Positions 7,686 through 16,658 of a stretch of DNA of 64,000 nucleotides are shown one piece after another. A model generated the notes under the pieces. It was not told the DNA's origin and did not search any database. It worked only from the letters and a program-made list of their open reading frames with translations. Origin of the DNA: Bacteroidales bacterium UBA5515 (lineage in GTDB: Bacteria > Bacteroidota > Bacteroidia > Bacteroidales > P3). Positions within the stretch are counted from its first letter, which is position 1. Each line of letters starts with the position of its first letter. The position numbers and the translations under genes were made by a program. The stretch lies in NCBI GenBank assembly GCA_002423895.1, contig DIOL01000023.1:32032-96031 (forward strand). Direction: 5' to 3'.

Positions 7686-7729
7686 AAAAAATAAAATCCG
7701 TGTGAATCTGTGGACAAAACTCAAATAAG

Positions 7730-8128
7730 ATGAAATACAAAATAACAAAGAAGAAACAAGCCCTCAAAGATAATGAGGAAAGATATATAGCAACTCTCGA
7801 TTTAGGAGAATATATTGATTATAATCATGTTCTTGAAGAAATGCAAAGAAGAACGCATTTGAATAGAGGAACAGTAAGTTCAATGCTTATTAATTTAAGT
7901 GAATTGATAATCCAATATCTAACCTCAGGGCATCCAGTCGATTTGGGACCAATTGGAAAAATGAAACCAAGAATTTCAGCCCAATCGCAAAAAACCAAAG
8001 AAGAAGTAACAACAAAAACCATAACCACAAAATCCACCCTATATTTGCCTTCAAAAGAGATAAAAGATGCAATGAATGCAGTGAAGTTTGTTAAATCTGA
8101 TTCTTCGGATGTGGAAGTGGAAAAGTAG
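7730..8128 (+). CDS. divergent HU-family DNA-binding protein 3
   Basis: A 132-residue HU-like protein: helical core IDYNHVLEEMQRRTHLNRGT, then GHPVDLGPIGKMKPRIS in place of the GFGTF strand, then a Thr/Lys-rich tail. It is the last gene before rfbC, whose start lies 20 bp downstream, so it may be cotranscribed with the polysaccharide genes. HU-like genes upstream of capsule loci are common in Bacteroides; a regulatory role here is inference. Confidence 0.8.
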   Translation: MKYKITKKKQALKDNEERYIATLDLGEYIDYNHVLEEMQRRTHLNRGTVSSMLINLSELIIQYLTSGHPVDLGPIGKMKPRISAQSQKTKEEVTTKTITTKSTLYLPSKEIKDAMNAVKFVKSDSSDVEVEK

Positions 8129-8147
8129 GGAAAATAAGATAAATAAT

Positions 8148-8696
8148 ATGGAATTAATAAAAACAGAAATTGAAGGAGTGGTAATCCTTAAGCCAAAATT
8201 TTTTGGTGATGAAAGGGGTTATTTCTTTGAGAGTTTTAGAGAAGATTATATATATGAAAATGTTTGTAAAAATAAATTCGTTCAAGATAATGAATCTTCT
8301 TCAAAATATGGAGTAATTAGAGGTTTACATTTCCAAAAACCTCCTCATGCTCAAAGTAAATTAGTAAGAGTAGTGAAAGGAAAGGTTTTGGATGTTGCAG
8401 TTGATATAAGAAAAGATTCTCCAACCTTTGGAAAACATGTAGCAGTTGAACTTTCGGAGGAAAATAAATTACAATTCTTTCTCCCAAGAGGAATGGCACA
8501 TGGATATGCTGTACTTTCTGAAGAAGCGATTTTCCAATACAAATGCGATAATTACTACGCTCCACAATCAGAAGGTTCAATAATTTGGAATGATCCAACT
8601 TTGAATATTGATTGGGGAATACCTTCAGATAAGGTTGTGGTTTCGGAGAAAGATAAATATCATCCTACATTTAAAGATTTTCAACTTAATTATTAA
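8148..8696 (+). CDS. rfbC: dTDP-4-dehydrorhamnose 3,5-epimerase
   Basis: A 182-residue RmlC cupin. The catalytic base is H61 in RGLHFQ, with K71 (QSKLVR) and Y131 (FQYKCDNYY) at the family positions, and RGMAHGY follows. It epimerises C3 and C5 of dTDP-4-keto-6-deoxyglucose, the product of RfbB at 9601. The open frame reaches back to 8088 inside the HU gene, but the family N-terminus begins with MELIKTEIEGV, so the ATG at 8148 is used. rfbD (the reductase that finishes dTDP-rhamnose) is absent from this window. Confidence 0.95.
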   Translation: MELIKTEIEGVVILKPKFFGDERGYFFESFREDYIYENVCKNKFVQDNESSSKYGVIRGLHFQKPPHAQSKLVRVVKGKVLDVAVDIRKDSPTFGKHVAVELSEENKLQFFLPRGMAHGYAVLSEEAIFQYKCDNYYAPQSEGSIIWNDPTLNIDWGIPSDKVVVSEKDKYHPTFKDFQLNY

Positions 8697-8717
8697 ATCA
8701 AATTATAGATTTGTAAC

Positions 8718-9590
8718 ATGAAAGGAATTGTATTAGCTGGAGGTTCGGGAACAAGACTTTTCCCAATCACTAAAGGGGTTAGTAAACAAATGCTACCAAT
8801 ATATGATAAACCAATGGTATATTATCCAATTTCTGTTTTAATGTTGGCAGGAATAAGAGAAATATTAATAATTTCAACTCCTGAAGATTTACCAGGTTTC
8901 AAAAGACTTTTAGGAGACGGTTCCGATTATGGAGTGGAGTTTTCTTATGCAGAACAACCTTCTCCAGATGGTTTAGCACAGGCATTTATAATAGGAGAAG
9001 ATTTTATTGGTAAAGATTCAGCTTGCTTAGTACTTGGTGATAATATATTTTATGGGTCTAATTTTTCAACATTATTATCTGATGCAGTAAAGGAAGCAGA
9101 AAAAGAAAATAAGGCTACTGTTTTTGGTTATTGGGTTAATGATCCAGAACGATATGGTGTTGCGGAGTTTGATGAAAATGGAAATTGTTTATCAATTGAA
9201 GAAAAACCACAAGAACCTAAATCTAATTATGCTGTTGTAGGACTTTATTTCTATCCAAATAAAGTAGTTGAAGTAGCAAAGAATATTAAACCTTCTGCAA
9301 GGGGAGAATTGGAAATTACAACAGTTAATCAGGAATTTTTAAAGGAAATAAAATTAAAAGTTCAAACTTTAGGTAGAGGATTTGCATGGTTGGATACAGG
9401 AACACACGATTCGTTATCTGAAGCTTCAAATTTTGTTGAAGTATTAGAAAAGAGAACGGGATTAAAAATTGCTTGTTTAGAAGAAATTGCTTTTTCAAAA
9501 GGTTGGATAACAAAAGAAAAAATCATAGAATTAGCAAAACCTATGATAAAAAACCAATACGGTCAATATCTTTTACGTCTAATAGATTAA
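8718..9590 (+). CDS. rfbA: glucose-1-phosphate thymidylyltransferase
   Basis: A 290-residue RmlA. The nucleotide-binding signature GGSGTRLFP lies at residues 8-16, followed by KQMLPIYDKPM and the LGDNIFYG active-site segment. It joins dTTP and glucose-1-phosphate to give dTDP-glucose, the entry point for the dTDP-sugars of this locus. It starts 21 bp after rfbC stops and 10 bp before rfbB, in one operon. Length and motifs are normal for the family. Confidence 0.97.
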   Translation: MKGIVLAGGSGTRLFPITKGVSKQMLPIYDKPMVYYPISVLMLAGIREILIISTPEDLPGFKRLLGDGSDYGVEFSYAEQPSPDGLAQAFIIGEDFIGKDSACLVLGDNIFYGSNFSTLLSDAVKEAEKENKATVFGYWVNDPERYGVAEFDENGNCLSIEEKPQEPKSNYAVVGLYFYPNKVVEVAKNIKPSARGELEITTVNQEFLKEIKLKVQTLGRGFAWLDTGTHDSLSEASNFVEVLEKRTGLKIACLEEIAFSKGWITKEKIIELAKPMIKNQYGQYLLRLID

Positions 9591-9600
9591 TAAGAAAAAA

Positions 9601-10677
9601 ATGAAGAATATATTAATAACCGGAGGAGCTGGATTTATTGGCTCACATGTAGTAAGACTTTTTGTAAATAATTATCCAGATTATAATATAATTAATCTTG
9701 ATAAACTCACTTATGCAGGTAACTTGGCAAACTTAAAGGATATTGAAAATATGCCAAACTATAAGTTTATTAAGTCTGATATTTGTGATTTTGATACAAT
9801 GCTTAATGTTTTTAAAGAAAACAATATAGATGGAGTAATTCATCTTGCAGCTGAAAGCCACGTTGATAGAAGTATTAAAGATCCTTTTACTTTTGCTCAA
9901 ACTAATGTTTTAGGTACTCTATCATTATTACAGGCTGCAAAAGAATGTTGGAAAGATAGTTTTGATAATAAATTATTCTATCATATTTCGACAGATGAAG
10001 TGTATGGAGCTTTGGAATTAACAAAACCTGATGGTAATGCACCATTTGGAGATGATTTCTTTACAGAAGCTACAAGCTATAATCCACATTCACCATATAG
10101 TGCATCAAAAGCATCGAGTGATCATTTTGTTAGAGCATTTCATGATACTTATGGATTGCCAATAGTTATAACAAATTGTTCAAACAACTACGGTCCTTAT
10201 CAGTTTCCAGAAAAACTAATACCATTATTTATAAACAATATTAGACATAATAAACCACTTCCAGTTTATGGAAAAGGAGAAAATGTAAGAGATTGGCTTT
10301 ATGTAGTTGACCATGCAAGAGCAATTGATACAATATTCCATAATGGAAAAATTGGAGATACATATAATATTGGAGGTTTTAATGAATGGAAAAATATAGA
10401 TATAATAAAGGTAATCATTAAAACAGTAGATAGATTATTAGGTAGAAAAGAAGGTGAAAGCGAAAAACTAATAACTTATGTAACCGATAGGGCAGGACAT
10501 GATTTACGTTATGCAATAGATTCATCCAAATTAAAAAATGAATTAGGTTGGGAGCCATCACTTCAATTTGAAGAAGGAATAGAAAAAACAGTACGTTGGT
10601 ATTTGGATAATCAAGAGTGGATGGATAATGTAACGAGCGGAGATTATGAAAAGTATTATGCTAATATGTATAAGTAG
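9601..10677 (+). CDS. rfbB: dTDP-glucose 4,6-dehydratase
   Basis: A 358-residue short-chain dehydrogenase. The NAD-binding motif GGAGFIGSH is at 7-15, ISTDEVYG carries the catalytic Asp-Glu, and the YSASK motif is Y166/K170. It makes dTDP-4-keto-6-deoxyglucose, which can go to rhamnose (through RfbC and an RfbD not seen here) or to a 4-amino sugar through the aminotransferase at 12189. Normal length. Confidence 0.97.
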   Translation: MKNILITGGAGFIGSHVVRLFVNNYPDYNIINLDKLTYAGNLANLKDIENMPNYKFIKSDICDFDTMLNVFKENNIDGVIHLAAESHVDRSIKDPFTFAQTNVLGTLSLLQAAKECWKDSFDNKLFYHISTDEVYGALELTKPDGNAPFGDDFFTEATSYNPHSPYSASKASSDHFVRAFHDTYGLPIVITNCSNNYGPYQFPEKLIPLFINNIRHNKPLPVYGKGENVRDWLYVVDHARAIDTIFHNGKIGDTYNIGGFNEWKNIDIIKVIIKTVDRLLGRKEGESEKLITYVTDRAGHDLRYAIDSSKLKNELGWEPSLQFEEGIEKTVRWYLDNQEWMDNVTSGDYEKYYANMYK

Positions 10678-10740
10678 GTATTTATTTGATGCAATAAATC
10701 ATCAATTTAAAATTTAAAACTTACAATTTAAAAATTGAAA

Positions 10741-12207
10741 ATGTCCGAATCACTAAAAAACAAAACAATTAAAGGAGTAAGTTGGAGCTTTGTAGATAAT
10801 ATTGCTGGTTCTGGTATAATGTTTCTTGTTGGAATTATATTAGCAAGAATACTAACACCTAAGGAATTTGGATTAATTGGGATTATCTCAATATTTATAG
10901 CAGTTTTTAACTCTATAGTAGATTCTGGATTTTCAAATGCACTAATAAGAAAGAATAACGCAACCCATATTGATTATAATACTGCTTTTATATTTAATTT
11001 AATTCTAAGTGGAGCTTTATTTCTTGGATTATTTTTTCTAGCTCCCTTTGTAGGGACTTTCTTTAAAGAGCCTCAGCTTGTACCTCTAACAAGAGCAATG
11101 TCGGTAATAGTATTAATAAATGCTTTTGCCTTAGTTCAAAGAACCTTATTAGTAAAAAGAGTTGATTTTAAAACCCAAACAAAAATTTCAATAATTGCTT
11201 CAATCACAAGTGGCGTTATTGGAATTGGGATGGCTTTAAAAGGTTTTGGAGTTTGGAGTTTAGTTGCACAACAAATCTCAAGACAATTATTAAACACTGT
11301 GTTTCTTTGGATATTTAATAAATGGTTACCAAAATTAGAATTTTCAATTAAAAGTTTTAAAGAATTATTTGGATTTGGATGGAAGCTATTAGTTTCTGGA
11401 TTGATTGATACAATTTGGAGAGAAATTTATCAGGTGGTTATTGGTAAGGTTTATGCTCCAAGTACTCTAGGACAATATACAAGAGCAAAACAATTTTCTG
11501 ATATCTTTTCATCAAATCTTTCGGGTGTAGTCCAAAGAGTAAGTTATCCTGTTCTTAGCTCAATTCAAGATGATAATGAAAGACTAAAGCAAGCATATAA
11601 GAAAGTCATTAAATCAACTATGTTTATGTCTTTTGTTTTAACCTTAGGATTAGCAGCAGTTGCAAAACCAATGGTATTAGTATTGATTGGAGAGAAATGG
11701 TTGCCCTCAGTAGAATTTCTACAAATAATATGTTTTTCAGCAATGCTTTATCCTCTTCATGCAATTAATCTTAATATGCTACAAGTTAAAGGACGTTCCG
11801 ATTTATTCCTAATATTAGAAATTATAAAAAAAACAATTGCAATTGGACCAATCCTATTAGGTATTTTTGTTAATATAAATGCAATGCTTTGGGGTTCTGT
11901 ACTTACAAGTTTTTTTGCTCTTTATCTTAACGCTTATTATTCTGGAAGAGATCTAAATTATAGTATATTAGAACAAGTTAAAGATATTCTACCTTCATTT
12001 CTAATAGCTTTTCTAATGGCAGGAATAGTATGGGCGATATCATTTATAAATATCTCTCCATTTATATTGCTTCCAATTCAAATTCGTATTGGATTTTTAA
12101 TTATCTTTGCCATTGGAGAAAGAACCAAGATGAACGAATATATTGAATTAAAAGAAATTATTGTATCAACCATTAATAAAATCCTTAAATGGAAGGTAAA
12201 AAAATAA
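10741..12207 (+). CDS. Wzx-type polysaccharide flippase
   Basis: A 488-residue membrane protein of the MOP exporter superfamily (polysaccharide synthase/flippase), with about 12 to 14 hydrophobic segments along its length and the N-terminal family pattern of a polar start (KNKTIKGVSWSF) leading into the first helix. It should flip the undecaprenyl-linked repeat unit to the periplasm, where the Wzy at 17605 polymerises it. Start: ATG at 10741, preferred to a TTG two codons upstream. The last 19 bp overlap the aminotransferase gene. Confidence 0.88.
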   Translation: MSESLKNKTIKGVSWSFVDNIAGSGIMFLVGIILARILTPKEFGLIGIISIFIAVFNSIVDSGFSNALIRKNNATHIDYNTAFIFNLILSGALFLGLFFLAPFVGTFFKEPQLVPLTRAMSVIVLINAFALVQRTLLVKRVDFKTQTKISIIASITSGVIGIGMALKGFGVWSLVAQQISRQLLNTVFLWIFNKWLPKLEFSIKSFKELFGFGWKLLVSGLIDTIWREIYQVVIGKVYAPSTLGQYTRAKQFSDIFSSNLSGVVQRVSYPVLSSIQDDNERLKQAYKKVIKSTMFMSFVLTLGLAAVAKPMVLVLIGEKWLPSVEFLQIICFSAMLYPLHAINLNMLQVKGRSDLFLILEIIKKTIAIGPILLGIFVNINAMLWGSVLTSFFALYLNAYYSGRDLNYSILEQVKDILPSFLIAFLMAGIVWAISFINISPFILLPIQIRIGFLIIFAIGERTKMNEYIELKEIIVSTINKILKWKVKK

Positions 12208-13298
12208 CAGTAACATCTCCATTATTACCACCTCTTGAAGAGTTTATCCCTTATTTGGAAAAGATATGGGACTCGAAGTGGATAACCAATAATGGACAAT
12301 TTCATCAGCAATTAGAAGAGGCTCTTTGTGATTATTTGGGAGTTAAACATATTTCTGTTTTCACAAATGGAACTCTTCCACTAATCACAGCACTTCAAGC
12401 CCTAAGAATAACAGGGGAAGTTATAACAACTCCATATAGTTTTGTTGCAACAACTCATGCACTTTGGTGGAATGGGATTAAGCCAGTATTTGTGGATATT
12501 GACCATCAAACTCTTAATCTCGACCCAAAGAAAATTGAAAGAGCCATTACTCCCAAAACAACAGCAATTATGCCAGTTCATGTTTATGGAAATCCTTGCA
12601 ATATGGAAGAAATTCAAGCTATTGCAGATAAATATGGACTAAAAGTTATTTATGATGCAGCTCATGCTTTTGGAGTAAGAATAAATGGAGAATCTATTTT
12701 AAATTTTGGAGATATGTCAACCCTAAGTTTCCATGCAACTAAAACCTATAATACAATAGAAGGAGGTGCATTGATTTGCCATGATGAGAAAACAAAGAAA
12801 AGAATAGACTATCTAAAGAATTTTGGATTTGCAGGAGAAACAGAAGTTGTAGCACCAGGCATAAATGCAAAAATGGATGAGGTTCGTGCAGCATACGGAC
12901 TACTAAATCTTAAATATGTTGATAAGGCAATAGATAATAGAAAGATAATAGCTCAAACATATAGAGAGGGATTAAAGCAAATTAAAGGTATATCATGTTT
13001 GCATGATATTGAAGGAGTAAGACATAACTATTCCTATTTTCCAATATTTGTGGATGAAAAGGAATATGGATTAACAAGAGATGAACTCTATCAAAAATTG
13101 AAAGATAATAATATATTAGGAAGAAGGTATTTCTATCCACTAATATCCGATTTCTCAACCTATAGAGAATTAGATTCAGCCAATCCAACTAATCTTCCAG
13201 TAGCAAATAAGGTAGCAGAACAAGTAATTTGTTTACCTATTTATGATAATTTGGAAATAGTGGATGTTGAAAGAGTGATTAAATTGATATCTAAATAG
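12189..13298 (+). CDS. DegT/DnrJ/StrS sugar aminotransferase (VioA-like)
   Basis: A 369-residue PLP-dependent aminotransferase. The PLP lysine is K185 in SFHATKTYN, the cofactor aspartate lies in YDAAHAFG (about 155-162), and FTNGTLPL marks the phosphate site. The pattern is closest to enzymes that transaminate dTDP-4-keto-6-deoxy sugars, such as VioA. The rfbA and rfbB products upstream supply that substrate. The expected product is a dTDP-4-amino-4,6-dideoxyhexose, later N-acylated. The start codon overlaps the flippase gene by 19 bp, which points to translational coupling. Confidence 0.85.
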   Translation: MEGKKITVTSPLLPPLEEFIPYLEKIWDSKWITNNGQFHQQLEEALCDYLGVKHISVFTNGTLPLITALQALRITGEVITTPYSFVATTHALWWNGIKPVFVDIDHQTLNLDPKKIERAITPKTTAIMPVHVYGNPCNMEEIQAIADKYGLKVIYDAAHAFGVRINGESILNFGDMSTLSFHATKTYNTIEGGALICHDEKTKKRIDYLKNFGFAGETEVVAPGINAKMDEVRAAYGLLNLKYVDKAIDNRKIIAQTYREGLKQIKGISCLHDIEGVRHNYSYFPIFVDEKEYGLTRDELYQKLKDNNILGRRYFYPLISDFSTYRELDSANPTNLPVANKVAEQVICLPIYDNLEIVDVERVIKLISK

Positions 13299-13299
13299 A

Positions 13300-14508
13300 A
13301 TGAAGAAAATACTACTTTTAGGAGGATTAAGATATTTATTGCCAGTTATTGAGTCTGCTCATAAATTAGGATATTATGTAATTACATGCGATTATATTCC
13401 AGATAATATAGCTCATAAATATTCAGATAAATATATTAATGCAAGTATTATTGATAAAGAAGCAATATTGAAAATTGCAAAAGATGAAAAAATAGATGGT
13501 ATAATGTCTTTTGCAGTTGACCCAGGTGTAGTAACTGCTGCTTATGTTGCAGAACAATTAAATCTACCTCATTCAGGCACTTATAAATCAATATTAATTC
13601 TGCAAAACAAACATTTATTTAGAAAATTCTTAGAGGATAATGGTTTTAATGTTCCTAAATCAAAAGGATATTCTAATTATATTGATGCCCTAAACGATAA
13701 AGATTATTTCACTTGGCCAATAATTGTAAAACCTGTTGATTCAGCAGGTAGCAAGGGAGTAACCCGAGTAGATAGCATTGAAGGATTAGAAAAGGCTGTA
13801 GAGTTTGCACTAAATAATTCTCTTTCAAAACAAATAATTATAGAAGAATTTATTAAAAAACAAGGATGCTCTTCTGATACTGATTGTTTTTCTGTAAATG
13901 GAGAATTAAAATTTGTTTCTTTCTCTGCTCAACGTTTTGATGAAAATGCTGCTAATCCTTACACCCCTTCTGCCTATAGTTGGCCTTCAACAATGACAGA
14001 ATTGCAAGAAAAAGAATTGAGCAATGATATTCAAAGACTATTAGGCCTTTTGGATATGAGAACATCAATTTATAATATTGAAACCCGTGTTGGAAAGAAT
14101 GGAAAAACTTACATAATGGAGGTTTCACCAAGAGGAGGAGGAAATAGATTAGCTGAAATGTTGCGTTTTGCTACAGGAGTTGATATGATAGAAAATGCAG
14201 TGAGAGCCTCAATTGGTGATGAAATTATTGGAATAGAACAAAAGCCATATAATGGCCATTGGGCAGAAATAATTTTGCATTCTGAAAAAGAAGGAAAATT
14301 TGAAAGGCTTGAAATAGAAAAAGGGATAAAAGAGAAAAATCTCTTTCAAGAAGATTTATGGGTAAAAAAGGGAGATAAAGTAAATTCCTTTAACGGAGCA
14401 AATGATGCAATTGGGACTTTAGTGCTTAAATTTGAAACTAAAGAAGAATTGGAAAAGGCTTTAAGCAATCAAGAATATTGGTTAAAAGTAATAATAAATA
14501 ATTATTAA
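13300..14508 (+). CDS. ATP-grasp ligase of the polysaccharide locus
   Basis: A 402-residue ATP-grasp enzyme resembling carbamoyl-phosphate synthase or PurK-type proteins: a pre-ATP-grasp domain (KKILLLGGLRYLLPVIESA), the ATP-binding loop VDSAGSKGVTRV (about 146-157), and metal-binding IYNIETRV followed by EVSPRGGGNR. Such enzymes form amide or peptide bonds with a carboxylate. Between the aminotransferase and the acyltransferase it probably helps decorate the amino sugar, for example by adding an amino acid; the substrate is inference. It starts 1 bp after the aminotransferase and ends 1 bp before the next gene. Confidence 0.75.
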   Translation: MKKILLLGGLRYLLPVIESAHKLGYYVITCDYIPDNIAHKYSDKYINASIIDKEAILKIAKDEKIDGIMSFAVDPGVVTAAYVAEQLNLPHSGTYKSILILQNKHLFRKFLEDNGFNVPKSKGYSNYIDALNDKDYFTWPIIVKPVDSAGSKGVTRVDSIEGLEKAVEFALNNSLSKQIIIEEFIKKQGCSSDTDCFSVNGELKFVSFSAQRFDENAANPYTPSAYSWPSTMTELQEKELSNDIQRLLGLLDMRTSIYNIETRVGKNGKTYIMEVSPRGGGNRLAEMLRFATGVDMIENAVRASIGDEIIGIEQKPYNGHWAEIILHSEKEGKFERLEIEKGIKEKNLFQEDLWVKKGDKVNSFNGANDAIGTLVLKFETKEELEKALSNQEYWLKVIINNY

Positions 14509-14509
14509 G

Positions 14510-15199
14510 ATGAAAAATATAATAATAATTGGAACTAGTACAACATCAATTCATGTGTTTAATTTTATCAATGAATATCAATTGTATAATGTTTTAGGTT
14601 TTGCAGTTGATAGAGAATATTTAAAAGATAATTTATTTTTAGGTTTGCCTGTTTATGCAATTGATGAATTGGAAAATATAATTGATAAAAAAAATGATTT
14701 GCTTTTTATAGCAATGTTATGGAATAAATTGAATTTTGATAGAAAAAAAACATATGAAAAATTAAAAAGTAAAGGTTTTAACTTTGCGAATCTTATATCG
14801 CCTACAGCAAAGTTTAGAGGTAAACTTATTGGTGATAATTGCTGGATTCATGATTATGTAATTGTACAAAATGATGCTATTATTGGTACTAATGTTATTA
14901 TGATGGCTTTTACTTTAATTGGTGCACACTGTAAAATTGGTGCACACTGTTTTTTTGGAGCTAAATCTACAGTAGGTGGAGGATGTACAATAGGAGAACA
15001 GACTTTTGTTGGAATTAATACTACTATTTTTGATGATAGAGTTGTCGGTACAAAGTGTATAGTTGCTGCATGCACTGCACTTAAAAGAGATTTATCTGAT
15101 TATTCTGTTTGTAAAACATTACTTGAAAGTATGATTATTAAAACATATAGCAGAGATGAAATAGAAAGTAAATTATTGTTTAATAAAAATGTACATTAA
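14510..15199 (+). CDS. NeuD/PglD-like sugar N-acyltransferase
   Basis: A 229-residue protein with an N-terminal nucleotide-sugar binding domain (NIIIIGTSTTSIHV) followed by a left-handed beta-helix of hexapeptide repeats from about residue 100 (IGDNCWIHDYVIV, then IGAHCKIGAHCFFGAKSTV). Family members move acetyl or other acyl groups from CoA to an amino sugar. A good partner for the aminotransferase at 12189 or the LegC-like one at 20761. Two adjacent near-identical GGTGCACACTGT words at 14931-14951 encode the repeated GAHC. Confidence 0.82.
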   Translation: MKNIIIIGTSTTSIHVFNFINEYQLYNVLGFAVDREYLKDNLFLGLPVYAIDELENIIDKKNDLLFIAMLWNKLNFDRKKTYEKLKSKGFNFANLISPTAKFRGKLIGDNCWIHDYVIVQNDAIIGTNVIMMAFTLIGAHCKIGAHCFFGAKSTVGGGCTIGEQTFVGINTTIFDDRVVGTKCIVAACTALKRDLSDYSVCKTLLESMIIKTYSRDEIESKLLFNKNVH

Positions 15200-15273
15200 A
15201 ATTACATGCTCTGACTAAATCAAAGATGGTTTAAATAAATTGTAATTAATGTTATTATAATAGATGAAAATTT

Positions 15274-15744
15274 ATGGATATGAAACAATCAATTTTAGGT
15301 TTATATTATGAGGATTTTATTGTTGGAGAAGAGATAAAACATTCGCTTTCAAAAACGATTTTTGAGAGTGATAATAATTTTTTTAGTCTTCTTACAATGA
15401 ATCATCATCCTGTGCATACTAATTTAGATTATGCACAAGAGAATCAACATGGGAAAATATTAGTTGTTGGAACTTTAGTATTTTCTTTAGTTGTAGGAAT
15501 GACAGTCCCAGACGTTAGTGGTAAAGCAATTGCCAATTTAGGTTATGAAGATGTAAAACATTTAAATCCTGTTTTTATAAATGATACTGTTTATGCGAAA
15601 ACTAAGATTTTGGATAAATATGATTCTAAAACAAAAACAGATAGGGGGATTGTTTATGTTGAAACTATCGGATATAATCAGGATGGGCAAGATGTTATAT
15701 CTTTTAGAAGAAAAGTATTAATTAAAAAACAAAACCAAGGATGA
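15274..15744 (+). CDS. MaoC-family (R)-hydratase
   Basis: A 156-residue hot-dog-fold protein of the MaoC type, opening LYYEDFIVGEEI with the active-site segment MNHHPVHTNLDYAQ (about 48-61). MaoC hydratases add water to 2-enoyl-CoA thioesters; one branch handles mesaconyl-type CoA esters. It overlaps the next gene, a CitE-like lyase, by 4 bp (ATGA). An acyl-CoA hydratase inside a polysaccharide locus suggests it makes a hydroxyacyl group for the amino sugar. A second ATG two codons in is equally possible as the start. Confidence 0.85.
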   Translation: MDMKQSILGLYYEDFIVGEEIKHSLSKTIFESDNNFFSLLTMNHHPVHTNLDYAQENQHGKILVVGTLVFSLVVGMTVPDVSGKAIANLGYEDVKHLNPVFINDTVYAKTKILDKYDSKTKTDRGIVYVETIGYNQDGQDVISFRRKVLIKKQNQG

Positions 15745-16625
15745 GAACAGATTTATTAATGAGGAGCTTAATGTTTGTTCCAGCACATAATGAGACTTTA
15801 ATTGAAAGTGCATTACGCAGAGATGCTGATGTGTTACTTTTAGATATTGAGGATTCAGTTCAGCCAACAGAGAATAAACAAATAGCAAGAGATAATATTA
15901 TTAAGTACCTTAAAGCAGGGAAGTTTGATAATAGAGTTATTTTCCCAAGAGTAAATGATAGAGAAAGTGGTCATTTGCTTCAAGATATTTATCAATTAGC
16001 TTTAGAGGGAGTAGATGGATTTTTATATCCTAAAGCGAAAAAGGGAGAAGATATTTATTTCTTTGGTAAGCTATTAGAAACAATAGAATATGAAAAGAAA
16101 TTACCTCTTCATACCTTTAAGATTATTGCCTTAATTGAGACACCTGGAGCAGTAATGAATATTCAAGATATTTGTACTGCATGTCCTGAAAGATTAGTTG
16201 GAGTAGCTTTTGGTTGTGAAGATTTTATGACTGAATTAGGAGGACAACACGATAGTGAAGGACAAAGCATATTTACTGCTCGTGCAATGATTGCTATGGG
16301 AGCAAAAGCAAATAATGTTGTCCCAATTGATACGGTACATATAAAGGTTCATGATTTAGAAGATTTAGAAAAGAATCTGATACTTTCAAGGAAATTAGGA
16401 TTTGAAGGAATGTTAGTCCTCAACCCAAAAGAATTACCATTAGTTCATCAATACTATTCTCCATCTGAAGAGCAGATTAATTGGGCAAAAGAAATGTTGG
16501 AATTATCCGAAGAAGCCGTTAAACAAGGAAAAGGAGTAGCAATGAAAGATAATAAATTTATTGGACCTCCTATGGTTAAAATGGCTAAAGATATATTGAA
16601 ACTACATAACTTATGTAAAAAGTAA
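15741..16625 (+). CDS. CitE/malyl-CoA lyase-like CoA ester lyase
   Basis: A 294-residue HpcH/HpaI TIM-barrel protein. Signature segments are RSLMFVPAHNE (9-19), LLLDIEDSV (33-41) with its metal-binding acidic residues, IALIETPGAV carrying the metal-binding glutamate, and AFGCEDF. It cleaves or forms C-C bonds of beta-hydroxyacyl-CoA thioesters. Translationally coupled to the MaoC gene by an ATGA overlap. The pair could supply a special acyl-CoA for the acyltransferase at 14510. Length is normal. Confidence 0.85.
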   Translation: MRTDLLMRSLMFVPAHNETLIESALRRDADVLLLDIEDSVQPTENKQIARDNIIKYLKAGKFDNRVIFPRVNDRESGHLLQDIYQLALEGVDGFLYPKAKKGEDIYFFGKLLETIEYEKKLPLHTFKIIALIETPGAVMNIQDICTACPERLVGVAFGCEDFMTELGGQHDSEGQSIFTARAMIAMGAKANNVVPIDTVHIKVHDLEDLEKNLILSRKLGFEGMLVLNPKELPLVHQYYSPSEEQINWAKEMLELSEEAVKQGKGVAMKDNKFIGPPMVKMAKDILKLHNLCKK

Positions 16626-16658
16626 TTTCAATAAAATTTGTATTGTAAATAATATATA

